Origin: Polyangiaceae bacterium
GTDB lineage: Bacteria > Myxococcota_A > Polyangia > Polyangiales > Polyangiaceae
Assembly: GCA_016933275.1 (NCBI GenBank)
Contig: JAFGBI010000314.1
Span: 1 to 45,690, forward strand
Reading direction: 5' to 3'
DNA length: 45,690 nucleotides
Shown piece by piece: positions 23,929 to 33,444 of the stretch (within the stretch, counting starts at the first letter, position 1; each line of letters begins with the position of its first letter). The notes beneath the pieces were generated by a model that was not told the origin of the DNA, searched no databases, and saw nothing but the letters and a program-made list of their open reading frames with translations. Both the position numbers and the translations under genes were made by a program.

Positions 23929-26523
23929 TCAGGTGAGGTCCGCGCCCTGGCAGGCCACGAACAGGGTCGAGGTCGTGAAGGGCACCTTCGGCTCCAGGGC
24001 GGGCGGCGACACGATCCGCAGGATCCGCCGCTGCTCGTCCGGGCAGCCCTCCACCAGGGCCGGGTTACCGATGCAGTCCGTGGTATCCGGGTTGTCAACC
24101 GAGCAGGTCGCGTGCCCGTCGCCAGGGATGTCATCCGTCGTTCCGAGGATCCCATCCTCGCCGGGTAGATCGCGATCCTGCATCGCGTCGATGTAGCAGT
24201 AGCCGACCGCAGTCGAGGTCGAGATCTCGGTGTCGCTCAGGTTCATGCAATCGACCTGATCCTGGCCCGTGGTCTCGATCAGCTTGCAGAAGGTGTACTT
24301 GGTGCAGGGGTTCGTGTCGGTGTTGTCGCAGTAGCCGTTGCGCTTGTACTCCGCCCGCACCGCCTCCTGCAATTCGGGCTCGAGCGGCTCACGACCCGCA
24401 CTGTTGCAGTCGATATCGAACCGAACGTTCGTGATCTCCACGACGTGGCAGGCAACGCTGCCGTCGGGGTTGGTGGACAGGCGCCGCGGCAGACAGGCGC
24501 CCCGGAGCTTCTCCTTGAGCCGCTTGATGACGGCGCGCACCGACGGGTTGTAGCCGTAGGCACCCACGCTCGGGTTGGTGGTGACCTTGGGGCAGACCGA
24601 GCCGACGATCGAGTTCATCCCGAACCCCTTGAGCACATCGAGGAACCGGAGACCCGGGTAGGCCTTGGCGGCGTACTGTGTGGTCCCGGCGCTCGTGGAG
24701 CCCGGACCCTGACAGAGCGGCTTCGTGGCGAGGTTCTGGTCGGCCGCCTTGCAGTCGCAGCCGCTGGTGACGCCCTCGGGACACTCACGTACCATGTCCG
24801 GCGGCAAGGGGAAGACGCAGGCGTACTGCAGATCGCCGCCGTCGTTCACCTGGTACTCGTGCCCATTGATCGGGCTCGCTGCGCCCGGTGCCGAGACGTC
24901 CTGGATGGTGTCCCCCGTGACCGGATTCGCTTCGGGGAAGGGCAGGCCGCTGATCGCGTGGGGCGTGCCAGGCAGACGCGGCGTGACGGACTCCCACATG
25001 AAAGGATCGGCTGGGTACTCGCCGGTCGCGGGATCGCCGAGGATGTAGGACCAGCGACTCATGAGGGAATCCTCACCCGCTCCCGCGCTCGCGGGGAGGT
25101 ACTCGAGATCGGTGGCGGAGCCGAGGGTCTCGGCGGTGGCGATGTCCTGCCAGGGTACGCCGACGATGCCCGCGAGGTAGACGAGATCCGACGTACTGCG
25201 GGCGATGAGCTCCGGATAGTTCGCGTTGTCCGCCATCAGCGGGTTGGTGAACCGGCAGAGGCGAATCCCACTGCCCGCATCTTCGCACCTGCCGACGGGC
25301 GCGGCGGGGTTGGTCGGATCGGTCACGCAGTCGGGGTCCCCCTGACAGGCCCGCCCATAGATCTGTGAGTCCTGCAGGGCCCTGACGTATTTGTAGGTCG
25401 GGTACAAGAAGTCGATGCCGAAGCGACGCTTCTGCTCGTAGCACCGGAGGTTCGGGTGCTCCTCGATGTTGGTGTAGTCCGGCTTCGTGCACCCCGGGTC
25501 GGAGCCGAGCGGCTGACAACCATCGGGCGGGGCCGCCTCGCTGAGCGCGCAGGACCGGCAGCAAGGATCGTTCGGGCTCAGCGCGCAGACGTCGGTGCCG
25601 CGCGGCAGCCTCGCCGTGGCGCTGGCCCCGGCCACGAAATACCCTGGACCATCATCGCGAACCGAGCAGTCGTTCTCGTCGGTCAGGATGACGATGGCGA
25701 CGAGGGAGTCCGGTCGGAGGAATTGCGCCCGCTGGGCGAGCACGGTGGTGTTGATGCCCTGAGCCACCGAGGCGGAGCCGCTCTGCACCACCTCCACCGG
25801 GGGCTGCGGGTCGATGAGGAACCGGTAGAATCCCTCCAGGGTTGCTTCGTAGCCGCAGCCCGTCTCCCCGGTCGCGGCCACCATGGTGGTGAAGTTGGTG
25901 ACGAGGGAGTTCAGATCGGTCTCGGCGCCCGCGACCCCCTCGCGCCGGACGTCCCAGGCGAGGAAGCCGGTACCGTTGAACTGGGGCAGCGGGGAGCCAT
26001 CGGCGTTGGCACGGACGGAGCCGATGAGCTGACCATTGTCGTTCTGGTCGGGGCGCCACGACCCCGAAGCGGCCGGGCTGCAGGCGATGCCCCCATGACC
26101 ACCGAGGCTCGAGGTCACGATCCCGATGTGCATGTTCTTGACCGGCTGGAACTCCTCGGCCGAGCCGGCAGGACAGGTGGAACCGATCGGCTTCGGCTCG
26201 AGGCGCCCGTCCGAATACTCACAGTCCGGGTTGAGCAGCCGCGTCAACATCTGAGGCACGGCCTGGCGGAGGAATTCCTGCTTGTCCGCCATGGAGATCG
26301 AGTTGTCGATGACGAACAGAAGGTCGATCTTGTCCACCGCAGACACGGGGATCTGGGTGACGAAGATGTTGGTCGTGTTCGGCTGCGCGGGCGACACCTT
26401 GCGGTCAAGACAGCCCGTGGCGAGCCCTGCCGTGACTCCGGCGCAGGTGACCGCTGCGAGCCCGGCCCGCAGGATGCGCCGGAGGGTCCCCGAGCGCTTC
26501 GTGATGGACGGTTTGGGATTCAT
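23929..26523 (-). CDS. Large Cys-rich lipoprotein with von Willebrand A domain
   Basis: An 864-residue predicted lipoprotein (lipobox LATGC, Cys38). A VWA domain begins about residue 66 with the MIDAS motif DNSIS (Asp73), and 'LVAIVILTDENDCSVRDDG' lies later in the same fold. The remainder has many Cys and Asp-Pro/Gly-Asn loops ('CQGDPDCVTDPTNPAAPVG', 'CTKYTFCKLIETTGQDQVDC', 'ATCSVDNPDTTDCIG'), suggesting a disulphide-stabilised, metal-binding surface protein. Such proteins are frequent in myxobacteria; their function is unknown but probably adhesion or protein binding. The start at 26523 has a good ribosome site (AAGGAG, 8 bp upstream). The gene ends at a strong intrinsic terminator. Confidence 0.85.
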   Translation of the reverse strand: MNPKPSITKRSGTLRRILRAGLAAVTCAGVTAGLATGCLDRKVSPAQPNTTNIFVTQIPVSAVDKIDLLFVIDNSISMADKQEFLRQAVPQMLTRLLNPDCEYSDGRLEPKPIGSTCPAGSAEEFQPVKNMHIGIVTSSLGGHGGIACSPAASGSWRPDQNDNGQLIGSVRANADGSPLPQFNGTGFLAWDVRREGVAGAETDLNSLVTNFTTMVAATGETGCGYEATLEGFYRFLIDPQPPVEVVQSGSASVAQGINTTVLAQRAQFLRPDSLVAIVILTDENDCSVRDDGPGYFVAGASATARLPRGTDVCALSPNDPCCRSCALSEAAPPDGCQPLGSDPGCTKPDYTNIEEHPNLRCYEQKRRFGIDFLYPTYKYVRALQDSQIYGRACQGDPDCVTDPTNPAAPVGRCEDAGSGIRLCRFTNPLMADNANYPELIARSTSDLVYLAGIVGVPWQDIATAETLGSATDLEYLPASAGAGEDSLMSRWSYILGDPATGEYPADPFMWESVTPRLPGTPHAISGLPFPEANPVTGDTIQDVSAPGAASPINGHEYQVNDGGDLQYACVFPLPPDMVRECPEGVTSGCDCKAADQNLATKPLCQGPGSTSAGTTQYAAKAYPGLRFLDVLKGFGMNSIVGSVCPKVTTNPSVGAYGYNPSVRAVIKRLKEKLRGACLPRRLSTNPDGSVACHVVEITNVRFDIDCNSAGREPLEPELQEAVRAEYKRNGYCDNTDTNPCTKYTFCKLIETTGQDQVDCMNLSDTEISTSTAVGYCYIDAMQDRDLPGEDGILGTTDDIPGDGHATCSVDNPDTTDCIGNPALVEGCPDEQRRILRIVSPPALEPKVPFTTSTLFVACQGADLT

Positions 26524-26865
26524 CGAGAGAGCTCCTTTTAGGCCTTGCTCCCCCGCGCTGGTCGAGACCGACAGGCCGTCGACGCCATCTGGTCATCGAC
26601 GCCGTCTGCCATTGGGAGAGCCGCCGCAGCCTAAGTGTCCAGGACCACTGCTGTCAATCGCGCGCCACGTCGTCCGTGCCGCACTGCGAGGCCCGAACCT
26701 ACCGGACCCATGGGCTCGCAAAGCAAGCGCTGTGCCCTGTCCGTCGGCACCATTTCTCCCCACCATGCCGGAGAAGGCTGACAACGGAGTTGGCGATCCC
26801 CAGCCTCGACGCCAACCGCAAGCCCATGGTGATGGGTGGGAGGGCCACAGCGGCACCAGAAGTTT
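26524..26865. other. Non-coding gap between uvrC and the VWA gene
   Basis: This contains the leader of the VWA gene. A small imperfect direct repeat (TCGACGCCATCTG at 26579-26591 and TCGACGCCGTCTG at 26596-26608) is the only structure seen. No gene was found. Confidence 0.45.
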
Positions 26866-29118
26866 CTAGCCTTCCGGTACCCGCTCGTCCTCCTCGGAGG
26901 CCGCTCCGACGGCGAAGTGCGCGCGCAGGGCGCGGAGCTGGGCGCGGGTGACCCCCGGCACCGCCAGGATCGCCTCGTCCGAGGCCCCTCGCACGGACTC
27001 CACCGAGCCGAGCGCGGTGAGCAGGGCGTTGCGCGTCTTCGTCCCGATCCCGTGGACGCGATCGAGCTCCGACCCGAGCGTGCGTGCCTTGCCGACCTGC
27101 AGGCGACCGCGGTTGGCGAAGCGGTGGGCCTCGTCGCGTGCCCGCGCGAGAAGGAAGAGCTCGGGGCTGTTGGGGCGAAGGCTCACCGGGTTCTTCTGAC
27201 CGGGGAGGTAGACGCGGTCCACGATCTTGTCACCAAGCGGCGTCTCCCGCTCCTTGGCGAGGCCCACGATCGGCAGCTCGAATAGGCCCAGATCCTGGGC
27301 GGCGGTGCGGGCCACCGCGAGCTGTCCTCGACCACCGTCCACCACGAACAGATCGGGGAGCTCCCAGTCGGCGAGCGACGCCTCGGGGCGAGCCGCGTCC
27401 GCTACCGGGTCCCTCGCCACGGCGGCACAAGAGTCCTTCGCGGCGTCCGCTCGGGCCGTGGCGCCGGCGTCCTCGAGCACGACTCCGTCCTCGTCGATCG
27501 TCATGCCGACCTCGTCCTCCTCGGGGTCGCTCGCCGCCTTGCCGCGCCGGAAGCGGCGGCTCAAGACCTCGAGCATCGCGGCGTAGTCGTCGCCCTCCGC
27601 GGCGTTCTTCACGCGATAGGTGCGGTAGCGTCGCTTGTCGGCGACACCGTCCGTGAGTACCACCACGGCCCCCACCGTGTCCTTTCCCCCGAGGTGCGAG
27701 ATGTCCACGCACTCGATCCGACGCGGCAGCGTCGGCAACCTGAGTCGTGCCTGGAGCCGGGCGAGCCGCTGGTCGATGTCCTCGGCCGCGCGCGCCTTCT
27801 CCGCGAAGGCATGGCGCGCATTCTCCGCGGCAAGGTCCACGAGCTCGCGCCGCGGGCCGCGAGCCGGGGCCAGTAGGACACAGCGCCCGCGGCGTTCGCC
27901 GCGACCGGGAGCCTCGCCAATACCTCGGGCCTCGTGTCGGGCGACCGCCACGGCCACGCGCCGCTCCGATAGCCAATCGGCGACCCCGTCCGCGCCCTCG
28001 GGCAGCACCGGGACCAGCACCTCGTCGGGGATGAGCTCCCCGCCGAGTCCGTGCTCGCCGTAGTGGTCACGGAGAAACGCCGCGACGACCTCGTCGTTCG
28101 GCAGCTCCACCCCCTTGCTCGAGAATGTCGCCGCGTCGACCACCCGCCCTCGCCGCACGTAGAGCACCCCGAGCTCGACCAGGTCCGCCTCGCGATAGAG
28201 CCCGAGCACATCCTGATCGCGGTCGGCCACTGCGACCACTCGCTGCTGCTCTTGCACCACCCGCACGGCCGCGAGCTGGTCGCGGATCTTTCCCGCGCGC
28301 TCGTACTCCATCGCGGCGGCCGCGGCGGCCATCTGCCGCGAGAGCTCGGCCGTGAGCTCATCGTGGCGCCCGTCGAGGAAGAGCGCGACCGCGCGCACCT
28401 GCGCGGCGTAGACCTCGCGCTCGATGGGGAGCGCGCAGGGCGCCGGGCAGCGCTGGATCTGATACTGCAGGCAGGGACGCCGACGGCCGGCGAGTTCGCG
28501 GTCCGAGCAGGTGCGGAGCTGGAAATGCTTCTCGACGAGGTGCAGGGTGCGGCGCGCAGCCGTGGCCGAGTGGTAGGGACCGAAATACCGAGCACCGTCC
28601 GGCCGGGGCTTCCGGACGAGCTCGAGCCGCGGCCATTCGTGGCCTTCCGCCAAACGCAGCGTCAAGAACTCCTTGTCGTCACGGAGCTTGAAATTGTACT
28701 TCGGCCGCGTCTCCTTGATGAGGCTGTTCTCGAGGATCGCGGCCTCCTTCTCGGAGGCGGTGACGATCGTCTCGAGATCCGTGGCGTGCCGGCGAAGAAA
28801 CGGAATGAACGCCCGCTGATCGCCGCCCCCCTCCTGGAAATAGCTCCGCACCCGCGACCGCAGGCTCTTCGCCTTGCCGACGTAGAGGGCCGCACCACTG
28901 CGGTCACGGAACACATAGCAGCCGGGGCTCGCGGGGAGCTGAGCGAGCTTGCGCGCGATGAGATCGGTCTCGACGCCGGCAGTGGGCTCGGTGGAGGTGG
29001 CAGCGGACTCGGCGCCGGCGGCCAGCTCGGCGTTGGTGGCAGCGGACTCGGCGCCGGCAGCAGGACCGGTTGGGAACGGGGGCGCAGCAGCGGATGGGCG
29101 GGGGCGTTTCCTGGGCAT
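26866..29118 (-). CDS. uvrC: UvrABC excinuclease subunit C
   Basis: A 750-residue UvrC, longer than the usual roughly 610. It makes both incisions in nucleotide-excision repair. Order: a low-complexity Ala/Glu/Thr N-terminus (1-50) with a 13-residue repeat; a GIY-YIG nuclease (GCYVF at 66-70, YVG at 79-81, 'AKSLRSRVRSYF'); a four-Cys set (204, 216, 224, 228) matching the known Fe-S site; a UVR segment ('EYERAGKIRDQLAAV'); an RNase H-like nuclease with Asp472 (CVDISH) and Asp594 (VDGGRGQL); and C-terminal helix-hairpin-helix motifs ('VHGIGTKTRNALL', 'VPGVTRAQL'). An acidic insert of about 60 residues (526-585) splits the RNase H-like domain. It is divergent from the VanW-family gene. Confidence 0.95.
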   Translation of the reverse strand: MPRKRPRPSAAAPPFPTGPAAGAESAATNAELAAGAESAATSTEPTAGVETDLIARKLAQLPASPGCYVFRDRSGAALYVGKAKSLRSRVRSYFQEGGGDQRAFIPFLRRHATDLETIVTASEKEAAILENSLIKETRPKYNFKLRDDKEFLTLRLAEGHEWPRLELVRKPRPDGARYFGPYHSATAARRTLHLVEKHFQLRTCSDRELAGRRRPCLQYQIQRCPAPCALPIEREVYAAQVRAVALFLDGRHDELTAELSRQMAAAAAAMEYERAGKIRDQLAAVRVVQEQQRVVAVADRDQDVLGLYREADLVELGVLYVRRGRVVDAATFSSKGVELPNDEVVAAFLRDHYGEHGLGGELIPDEVLVPVLPEGADGVADWLSERRVAVAVARHEARGIGEAPGRGERRGRCVLLAPARGPRRELVDLAAENARHAFAEKARAAEDIDQRLARLQARLRLPTLPRRIECVDISHLGGKDTVGAVVVLTDGVADKRRYRTYRVKNAAEGDDYAAMLEVLSRRFRRGKAASDPEEDEVGMTIDEDGVVLEDAGATARADAAKDSCAAVARDPVADAARPEASLADWELPDLFVVDGGRGQLAVARTAAQDLGLFELPIVGLAKERETPLGDKIVDRVYLPGQKNPVSLRPNSPELFLLARARDEAHRFANRGRLQVGKARTLGSELDRVHGIGTKTRNALLTALGSVESVRGASDEAILAVPGVTRAQLRALRAHFAVGAASEEDERVPEG
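28996..29058. repeat. Short direct repeat inside the uvrC 5' end
   Basis: A 24-bp block containing GGTGGCAGCGGACTCGGCGC occurs at 28996-29019 and again at 29035-29058, offset 39 bp. It encodes two AAGAESAAT units in the low-complexity N-terminus of UvrC and keeps the reading frame. Confidence 0.7.
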
Positions 29119-29259
29119 GAGGAGGACGACGGGGGTGGGAGCCAGAGCTCGTCTCGCTCGCCGAGGCTACCAGTCGCTGCCCGCCCAGCCCACCGGTCCC
29201 ATGGCGGTCCCCTCCGCCGACTTGACCCTGCCCCGAGCCGCCTCCAAAGATGCCCTCCG

Positions 29260-30822
29260 ATGCGACGTGCGGTCGAATGGGCCAGACTCAGGGTCGGACG
29301 CGGGGCGCTCGTGGTTGCGCTCGCGGTGGTGGCGGGAGCAGCGATCGGGGTGTTGTTGGTGCCGCGTGCCGCGACCCCGCCTCGCGAGCCCCCCCCGGCA
29401 CCCGAGGTGACGCTGCTCGGACGGCCGCTCGCGCTCGACGACGACGCGGGTCCGCTCGCGCTCGAGCGGATCCGCAGGTTCGCGGCGGGTGAGGTGACCC
29501 TTCGGTTGCCCAACGGCGACCGACGCCGGTTTCGCATGGGTCAGCTGGGGGTGGAGATCGACAAGGTCCGGCTCGCGGGGTTGGTGCGGGACGCTCGAGA
29601 CCCCACGAGCCCCCTCCGACGCCACTGGGAGTCGCGCGGACGACCACGCCCCCTCGCCTTGCCAGTCCCGCTCGCGGTGAAGCCCGACGGGGTCGTCCCC
29701 AAGCTGCTCGTGCTGAAGGACGAGCTCGATCGGCTCCCCGCGGACGCTCGGCTCGATCTCGAGCATCGCCGCCTGGTTCCAGAGCGGGTGGGGCGGCTGC
29801 TCGACGTGGACCGATCGCTCGCCGCCCTCGAACGAGCCCTCGAGCGCGGGGAGTCCGAGGCGGCGCTCGCCTTCGAGGAGCGCCGGCCACGGCGAATCGC
29901 CGCCGAGCTCGGGCACGTGGAGTTCGGCTCGGTGCTTGGGTTCTTCGAGACCCGCTACGACCGCGCAGAACGCTACCAGGCTCGCACCTACAACCTCCGC
30001 CTGGCTGCGTCCAAGCTCGATGGCACGGTCCTCATGCCCGGGGAGATCTTCGACTTCAACGAGGTCGTCGGCCCCCGCGACGAGGCCAACGGCTACAAGG
30101 TCGCGCCCGTGATCGCCGAAGGCGAGCTGGTAGACGGCATCGGCGGCGGGACCTGCCAGATCTCCGGCACGCTCCACGGGGCCGCGCTCTTCGCGGGGCT
30201 CGAGATCGTCGAGCGGATCCCGCACACGCGGCCAAGCGCGTACATCAAGATGGGCCTCGACGCGACCGTCGTCTACCCGACCATCAACCTTCGCTTGAAG
30301 AACGGTTTCTCGTTCCCTATCGTTCTGCATCAGACGGTCAGGAACGGTATCGTGCGGGCCGAGGTCCTCGGCCCCCAGCGCGAGCAGACGGTGACCTTGA
30401 TCCGTCGCATCGATTCCGTGATCCCCTACGAGGAGCAGGAGCGAGCCTGTCCCGATCTACCGAGCGGGGCACGAGTCCTGGGCCAGCGGGGAGTGGCGGG
30501 ATTCAAGCTCCATCGTTATCGGATCCAGCGGCAGGGTGCCCATGCCGTCCGGGAGCGGTTCGACGACGTCTACCCGCCCACCGTGCAGGTCATCCAGGTC
30601 GGCACCGGCGAGCAGTCCAAGCCAACGCGGAAGGTCAAGGACGATCCCCACCCGGAGTACCTCGCGGACGAGCTGCTCGTGATGACCCAGGGCCCGGGGG
30701 TCGTAGACAAGGAAGGCGAACCGGCCACGACCGAGACCCGCGAGCCGGGGCCGATGGGGAAGGGTGGCTGGACGAAGGAGGCCGGGATGCCGTTCTGGGA
30801 GGAAGTGACGAAGAAGAAGTGA
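29260..30822 (+). CDS. VanW-family exported protein
   Basis: A 520-residue protein with an N-terminal membrane helix ('ALVVALAVVAGAAIGVLLV', about 15-35). The middle (about 60-240) resembles the putative peptidoglycan-binding region that precedes VanW domains in YoaR-like proteins. The VanW domain (about 245-400) shows 'TYNLRLAASKLDGTVLMPGE', 'FNEVVGPRDEANGYKVAPVI', 'GGGTCQISGTLHGAALFAGL' and 'YPTINLRLKNG'. The C-terminal tail is charged. The ATG at 29260 gives a signal anchor first; the open frame continues upstream antisense to uvrC and is not coding. VanW function is unknown. With no vanHAX genes nearby there is no reason to call resistance. It probably acts at the cell wall. Confidence 0.85.
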   Translation: MRRAVEWARLRVGRGALVVALAVVAGAAIGVLLVPRAATPPREPPPAPEVTLLGRPLALDDDAGPLALERIRRFAAGEVTLRLPNGDRRRFRMGQLGVEIDKVRLAGLVRDARDPTSPLRRHWESRGRPRPLALPVPLAVKPDGVVPKLLVLKDELDRLPADARLDLEHRRLVPERVGRLLDVDRSLAALERALERGESEAALAFEERRPRRIAAELGHVEFGSVLGFFETRYDRAERYQARTYNLRLAASKLDGTVLMPGEIFDFNEVVGPRDEANGYKVAPVIAEGELVDGIGGGTCQISGTLHGAALFAGLEIVERIPHTRPSAYIKMGLDATVVYPTINLRLKNGFSFPIVLHQTVRNGIVRAEVLGPQREQTVTLIRRIDSVIPYEEQERACPDLPSGARVLGQRGVAGFKLHRYRIQRQGAHAVRERFDDVYPPTVQVIQVGTGEQSKPTRKVKDDPHPEYLADELLVMTQGPGVVDKEGEPATTETREPGPMGKGGWTKEAGMPFWEEVTKKK

Positions 30823-30890
30823 CGAAGAAGGAGTAGCGAGAGGGACGCGATGGGGACGCGATACCGCCGCAATCCTTCGAACGAGCGTCC

Positions 30891-31457
30891 ATGATGTGGG
30901 CACTCCGCCGCGAAATGTGGCAGCCTCGGGGCGTGTGGCTCGTTGCGGAGCGACTGTATCTCGGAGACTACCGCTCAGGAGAGCGTGCCCTGGCGGGCTC
31001 CGAAAAGCCAGTGGCTCCGGATGGAGTACCCGCTCCGTTCGCGGGCATCGTTTCACTCTGTCCGATGCCGCTCCTCTCGGATGAGACGATCGATGGGCCC
31101 GCTCGAGCCACGACCGAGTGGCTCGCGGTACCCATCCTCGACGGCGGACGCGGCGAGGGCGAGCTCGAATCCGCACTAGGGCTCATCGTGCCCTTCGTTC
31201 GGCGACGGCGGGTCACCGGCAACGTCCTCGTACACTGCGCGGCTGGAATGAGCCGCTCGGTCGCGGTGATGGCGGCGCTCCTGTGCGAAGACGGAATGAC
31301 GCTGGAGGCGGCGCTCCGCAGAATCATCGAGGCCAAGGCCACGGCCCTCTACCCGTTCGTTGGCGAGGAGAGCTCGCTGATCGCGCTGGCGGGAGAGTTC
31401 ACTGGGTGCCTGAACCGGCTTTATGGCCGACCATCAAATCCGGCTGAGGGTTGTTAA
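30891..31457 (+). CDS. Dual-specificity / tyrosine protein phosphatase
   Basis: A 188-residue cytosolic phosphatase of the Cys-based DSP superfamily. The signature loop HCAAGMSRS carries Cys116 and Arg122, and Asp84 (VPILDGG) is in place to act as general acid. The C-terminal 'ALRRIIEAKATALYPFVG' resembles the region that follows the loop in DSPs. The ATG at 30891 is the first start; a GTG at 30933 would remove 14 residues without touching the fold. It lies 68 bp after the VanW gene in the same direction. It may counter one of the Ser/Thr/Tyr kinases of this organism; the substrate is unknown. Confidence 0.85.
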   Translation: MMWALRREMWQPRGVWLVAERLYLGDYRSGERALAGSEKPVAPDGVPAPFAGIVSLCPMPLLSDETIDGPARATTEWLAVPILDGGRGEGELESALGLIVPFVRRRRVTGNVLVHCAAGMSRSVAVMAALLCEDGMTLEAALRRIIEAKATALYPFVGEESSLIALAGEFTGCLNRLYGRPSNPAEGC

Positions 31458-31541
31458 TGCTTGACGAACGGCCGATTGGTGCGCGACAAGGCCCGTCCAA
31501 GGGGCGACGGCGTAGCGTAACGAGGCCAATTCTTGCTCCCC

Positions 31542-31570
31542 TTGACGTCGTCCCTCTGCGTGGATAGGGT
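31542..31570 (+). promoter_or_regulatory. Candidate promoter of the TetR gene
   Basis: TTGACG (31542-31547), a 17-bp spacer and TAGGGT (31565-31570) lie 33 bp upstream of the ATG at 31603, which is preceded by GGAAG. The spacing is good for a sigma70-type promoter. Confidence 0.5.
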
Positions 31571-31602
31571 GGCCTTGCCGGCTGGCCGTTCCGGAAGTTA
31601 CC

Positions 31603-32259
31603 ATGAACACAGCAGAATCAGCTACTCAGGTGAAAGCCGAAACCCCCGACACTGCTGCCCCGCGCGCGGTGGATTGGGAAAACCCCCGGGTTGCCGCGAT
31701 CCTCTCGGCCGCTGCGAAATGCTTCGCGCGGAAGGGGTTCAGCGCGACCACCCTCGCCGAGATCGGCAAGGAGCTCGGGCTTCGCAAGAGCATCGTCCAC
31801 TACTACTTCGCGAGCAAGGCGGCGCTCATCCACGAGGTGCAGAGCTTCACCTATCACAAGTACCTCGACCGACTCCGCCAAGCCATCGCGGGAACGAGCG
31901 AGGACGGAACCTCCTCCGCGTCAACGGCGCTCTCGGCGCTGTGGGATGCCATTCAAACGGACAAGACGGGCATCGGGCTCAACATTGAGGTGTGGAGCGC
32001 CGCTCGCCGCGACACGGAGCTCAAGCGCCGTGCCTCCGCTCTCCAGCGTGACGCCCGCAAGCTCGTGGCCGACGGATTGCCCGAGATCCTCGGGGTCGGG
32101 GCCGAGGACGAGGCGAAGCTCAAGGGTCTTAGCACGCTCATCCTCGCCGCGATCAACGGTCTCGCCGTCGCCGAGTACCTGGAGGGCGAAGAGGTCGACG
32201 TCAACGCCGCGTTCCAGCTCTTCCTCGGGCTGCTCCGTTCGAGCGCCCGCCAGGGCTGA
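31603..32259 (+). CDS. TetR-family transcriptional regulator
   Basis: A 218-residue regulator. The N-terminal HTH (about 28-78) has the TetR pattern 'ILSAAAKCFARKGFSATTLA', then 'EIGKELGLRKSIVHYYFASK' and 'AALIHEV'. The all-helical C-terminal domain is the ligand-binding and dimerisation part; its inducer cannot be predicted. It is followed after 6 bp by an M15-like peptidase gene in the same direction, so the two are probably co-transcribed, and the gene may control its own operon. A clear promoter lies upstream. Confidence 0.9.
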   Translation: MNTAESATQVKAETPDTAAPRAVDWENPRVAAILSAAAKCFARKGFSATTLAEIGKELGLRKSIVHYYFASKAALIHEVQSFTYHKYLDRLRQAIAGTSEDGTSSASTALSALWDAIQTDKTGIGLNIEVWSAARRDTELKRRASALQRDARKLVADGLPEILGVGAEDEAKLKGLSTLILAAINGLAVAEYLEGEEVDVNAAFQLFLGLLRSSARQG

Positions 32260-32265
32260 GCGCGC

Positions 32266-33393
32266 GTGGCGCGACTCGTTCGCGTCGCCAGGAGTTGGGC
32301 AATCGGCGCGTGGGTCCTGGGTGCCAGCGCTGGTGTCTTGGTAGTGGTTGCCCCTGCTTCATCCCGTGCGGCGGCCAGCCCTTCCGTCGCGGCCCTTGGG
32401 GGAACCGCCGCCGATCTCGTTCCCAGCACGCTCGATGCGCGCTCATGGCTCGGGGTCGAGCTCATGCGTTCGGGGCGGGTGCTGCTCCCGGTCGCGAATT
32501 CCCTTCCCCTGCTCGGTCGGTACCAGCGCCCGAGCCGCGCCCGTTCGGCGCCATGGCTGCGCTTCTGGGGAGGACGGTACGGGCCAGGCCAACGGGCACC
32601 GACGCCCGCGCTCACCTGGAGCACCGTGTCGTGCGATCCGGGCGCGAGCGCGCCTCCCCACCCCTTCGTTGCCCCGTCTCCGAGCCTCGCCGTCCTCCCG
32701 AACTTCGACCCCCAGGACCGCTGGCAGGAGCTCTCGCCGGTGCCGGCGTGGCTCCACGGGGGCGAGACGCCCACCCCCGAGCTCCTCCCGCTCGCCCGCG
32801 GCACGAGCTGCGCGCCGTGGGAGCGCCAACACCCCGGAACGTTCTTCCGCCATGGGCTCGAACGCGACACCTTCGCCCTCTTGGAATGTGACGGTTCCAT
32901 CGCCCCAGAGGCCATCGATCGCCTGAGCGTGATGGCTCGCCCGCTCGGCCTGCCACGACCACCATTGCCGCTGCCGAACGAGCCTGCCGCCGAGGTGGAC
33001 GCTGGCGAGTGGCTGCCTGGCCTTCGCCTGGTCCATCCCCGACTCGTGTGGGCGATGCAGCAGGTGGCAAACCGCTTCCCATACCGCGCGATCTACGTCG
33101 TCAGCGGATATCGGCCTGGTTCGGCCGGGAGCCAGCACGCTCTCGGGCGTGCGGTCGACATCCAGGTCCTCGGCGTCGCCAAGGAACGGCTGTTCGCGGT
33201 CTGTCACGAGCTCGACGACGTCGCCTGCGGCTACTATCCCAACCATGATTTCGTACACTTCGATGTCCGCGACAATTGCGGTGGACACCCGGTGTGGATA
33301 GATGTCTCGCTGCCGAACGAGCCATCGCGGTACGTCGATGCGTGGCCCGGCGTGGTGGAGTCGGGTGGGCTACGCTCGGTGGGGGAATTCTGA
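32266..33393 (+). CDS. Exported M15/DUF882-like murein peptidase
   Basis: A 375-residue exported protein with a hydrophobic N-terminus (about 11-35) and a GTG start 6 bp after the TetR gene. The C-terminal 130 residues match the D-Ala-D-Ala carboxypeptidase-like M15/DUF882 (YcbK) fold: 'YVVSGYRPGSAGSQHALGRA', 'VDIQVLGV' and 'HDFVHFDVRDN'. The metal-site residues (His and Asp of SQHALGRAVD, His of VHFD) are present, so catalysis is plausible. The long Pro-rich N-terminal part (40-230) is unassigned. It likely cleaves peptidoglycan cross-links in the periplasm. Confidence 0.8.
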   Translation: MARLVRVARSWAIGAWVLGASAGVLVVVAPASSRAAASPSVAALGGTAADLVPSTLDARSWLGVELMRSGRVLLPVANSLPLLGRYQRPSRARSAPWLRFWGGRYGPGQRAPTPALTWSTVSCDPGASAPPHPFVAPSPSLAVLPNFDPQDRWQELSPVPAWLHGGETPTPELLPLARGTSCAPWERQHPGTFFRHGLERDTFALLECDGSIAPEAIDRLSVMARPLGLPRPPLPLPNEPAAEVDAGEWLPGLRLVHPRLVWAMQQVANRFPYRAIYVVSGYRPGSAGSQHALGRAVDIQVLGVAKERLFAVCHELDDVACGYYPNHDFVHFDVRDNCGGHPVWIDVSLPNEPSRYVDAWPGVVESGGLRSVGEF

Positions 33394-33444
33394 TTCGTAC
33401 CGCGTACCACAGGAGCCGGCGAGCCGACGGGAGCATGCACTAGC

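Noticed and set aside
28051..29259. Long 5' extension of the VanW-family frame
   Set aside because: It runs antisense through uvrC; the VanW protein has a normal signal anchor at the ATG at 29260.
29260..30822. Vancomycin resistance gene
   Set aside because: VanW-family proteins are widespread and not resistance determinants alone; no vanHAX or vanRS genes are present.
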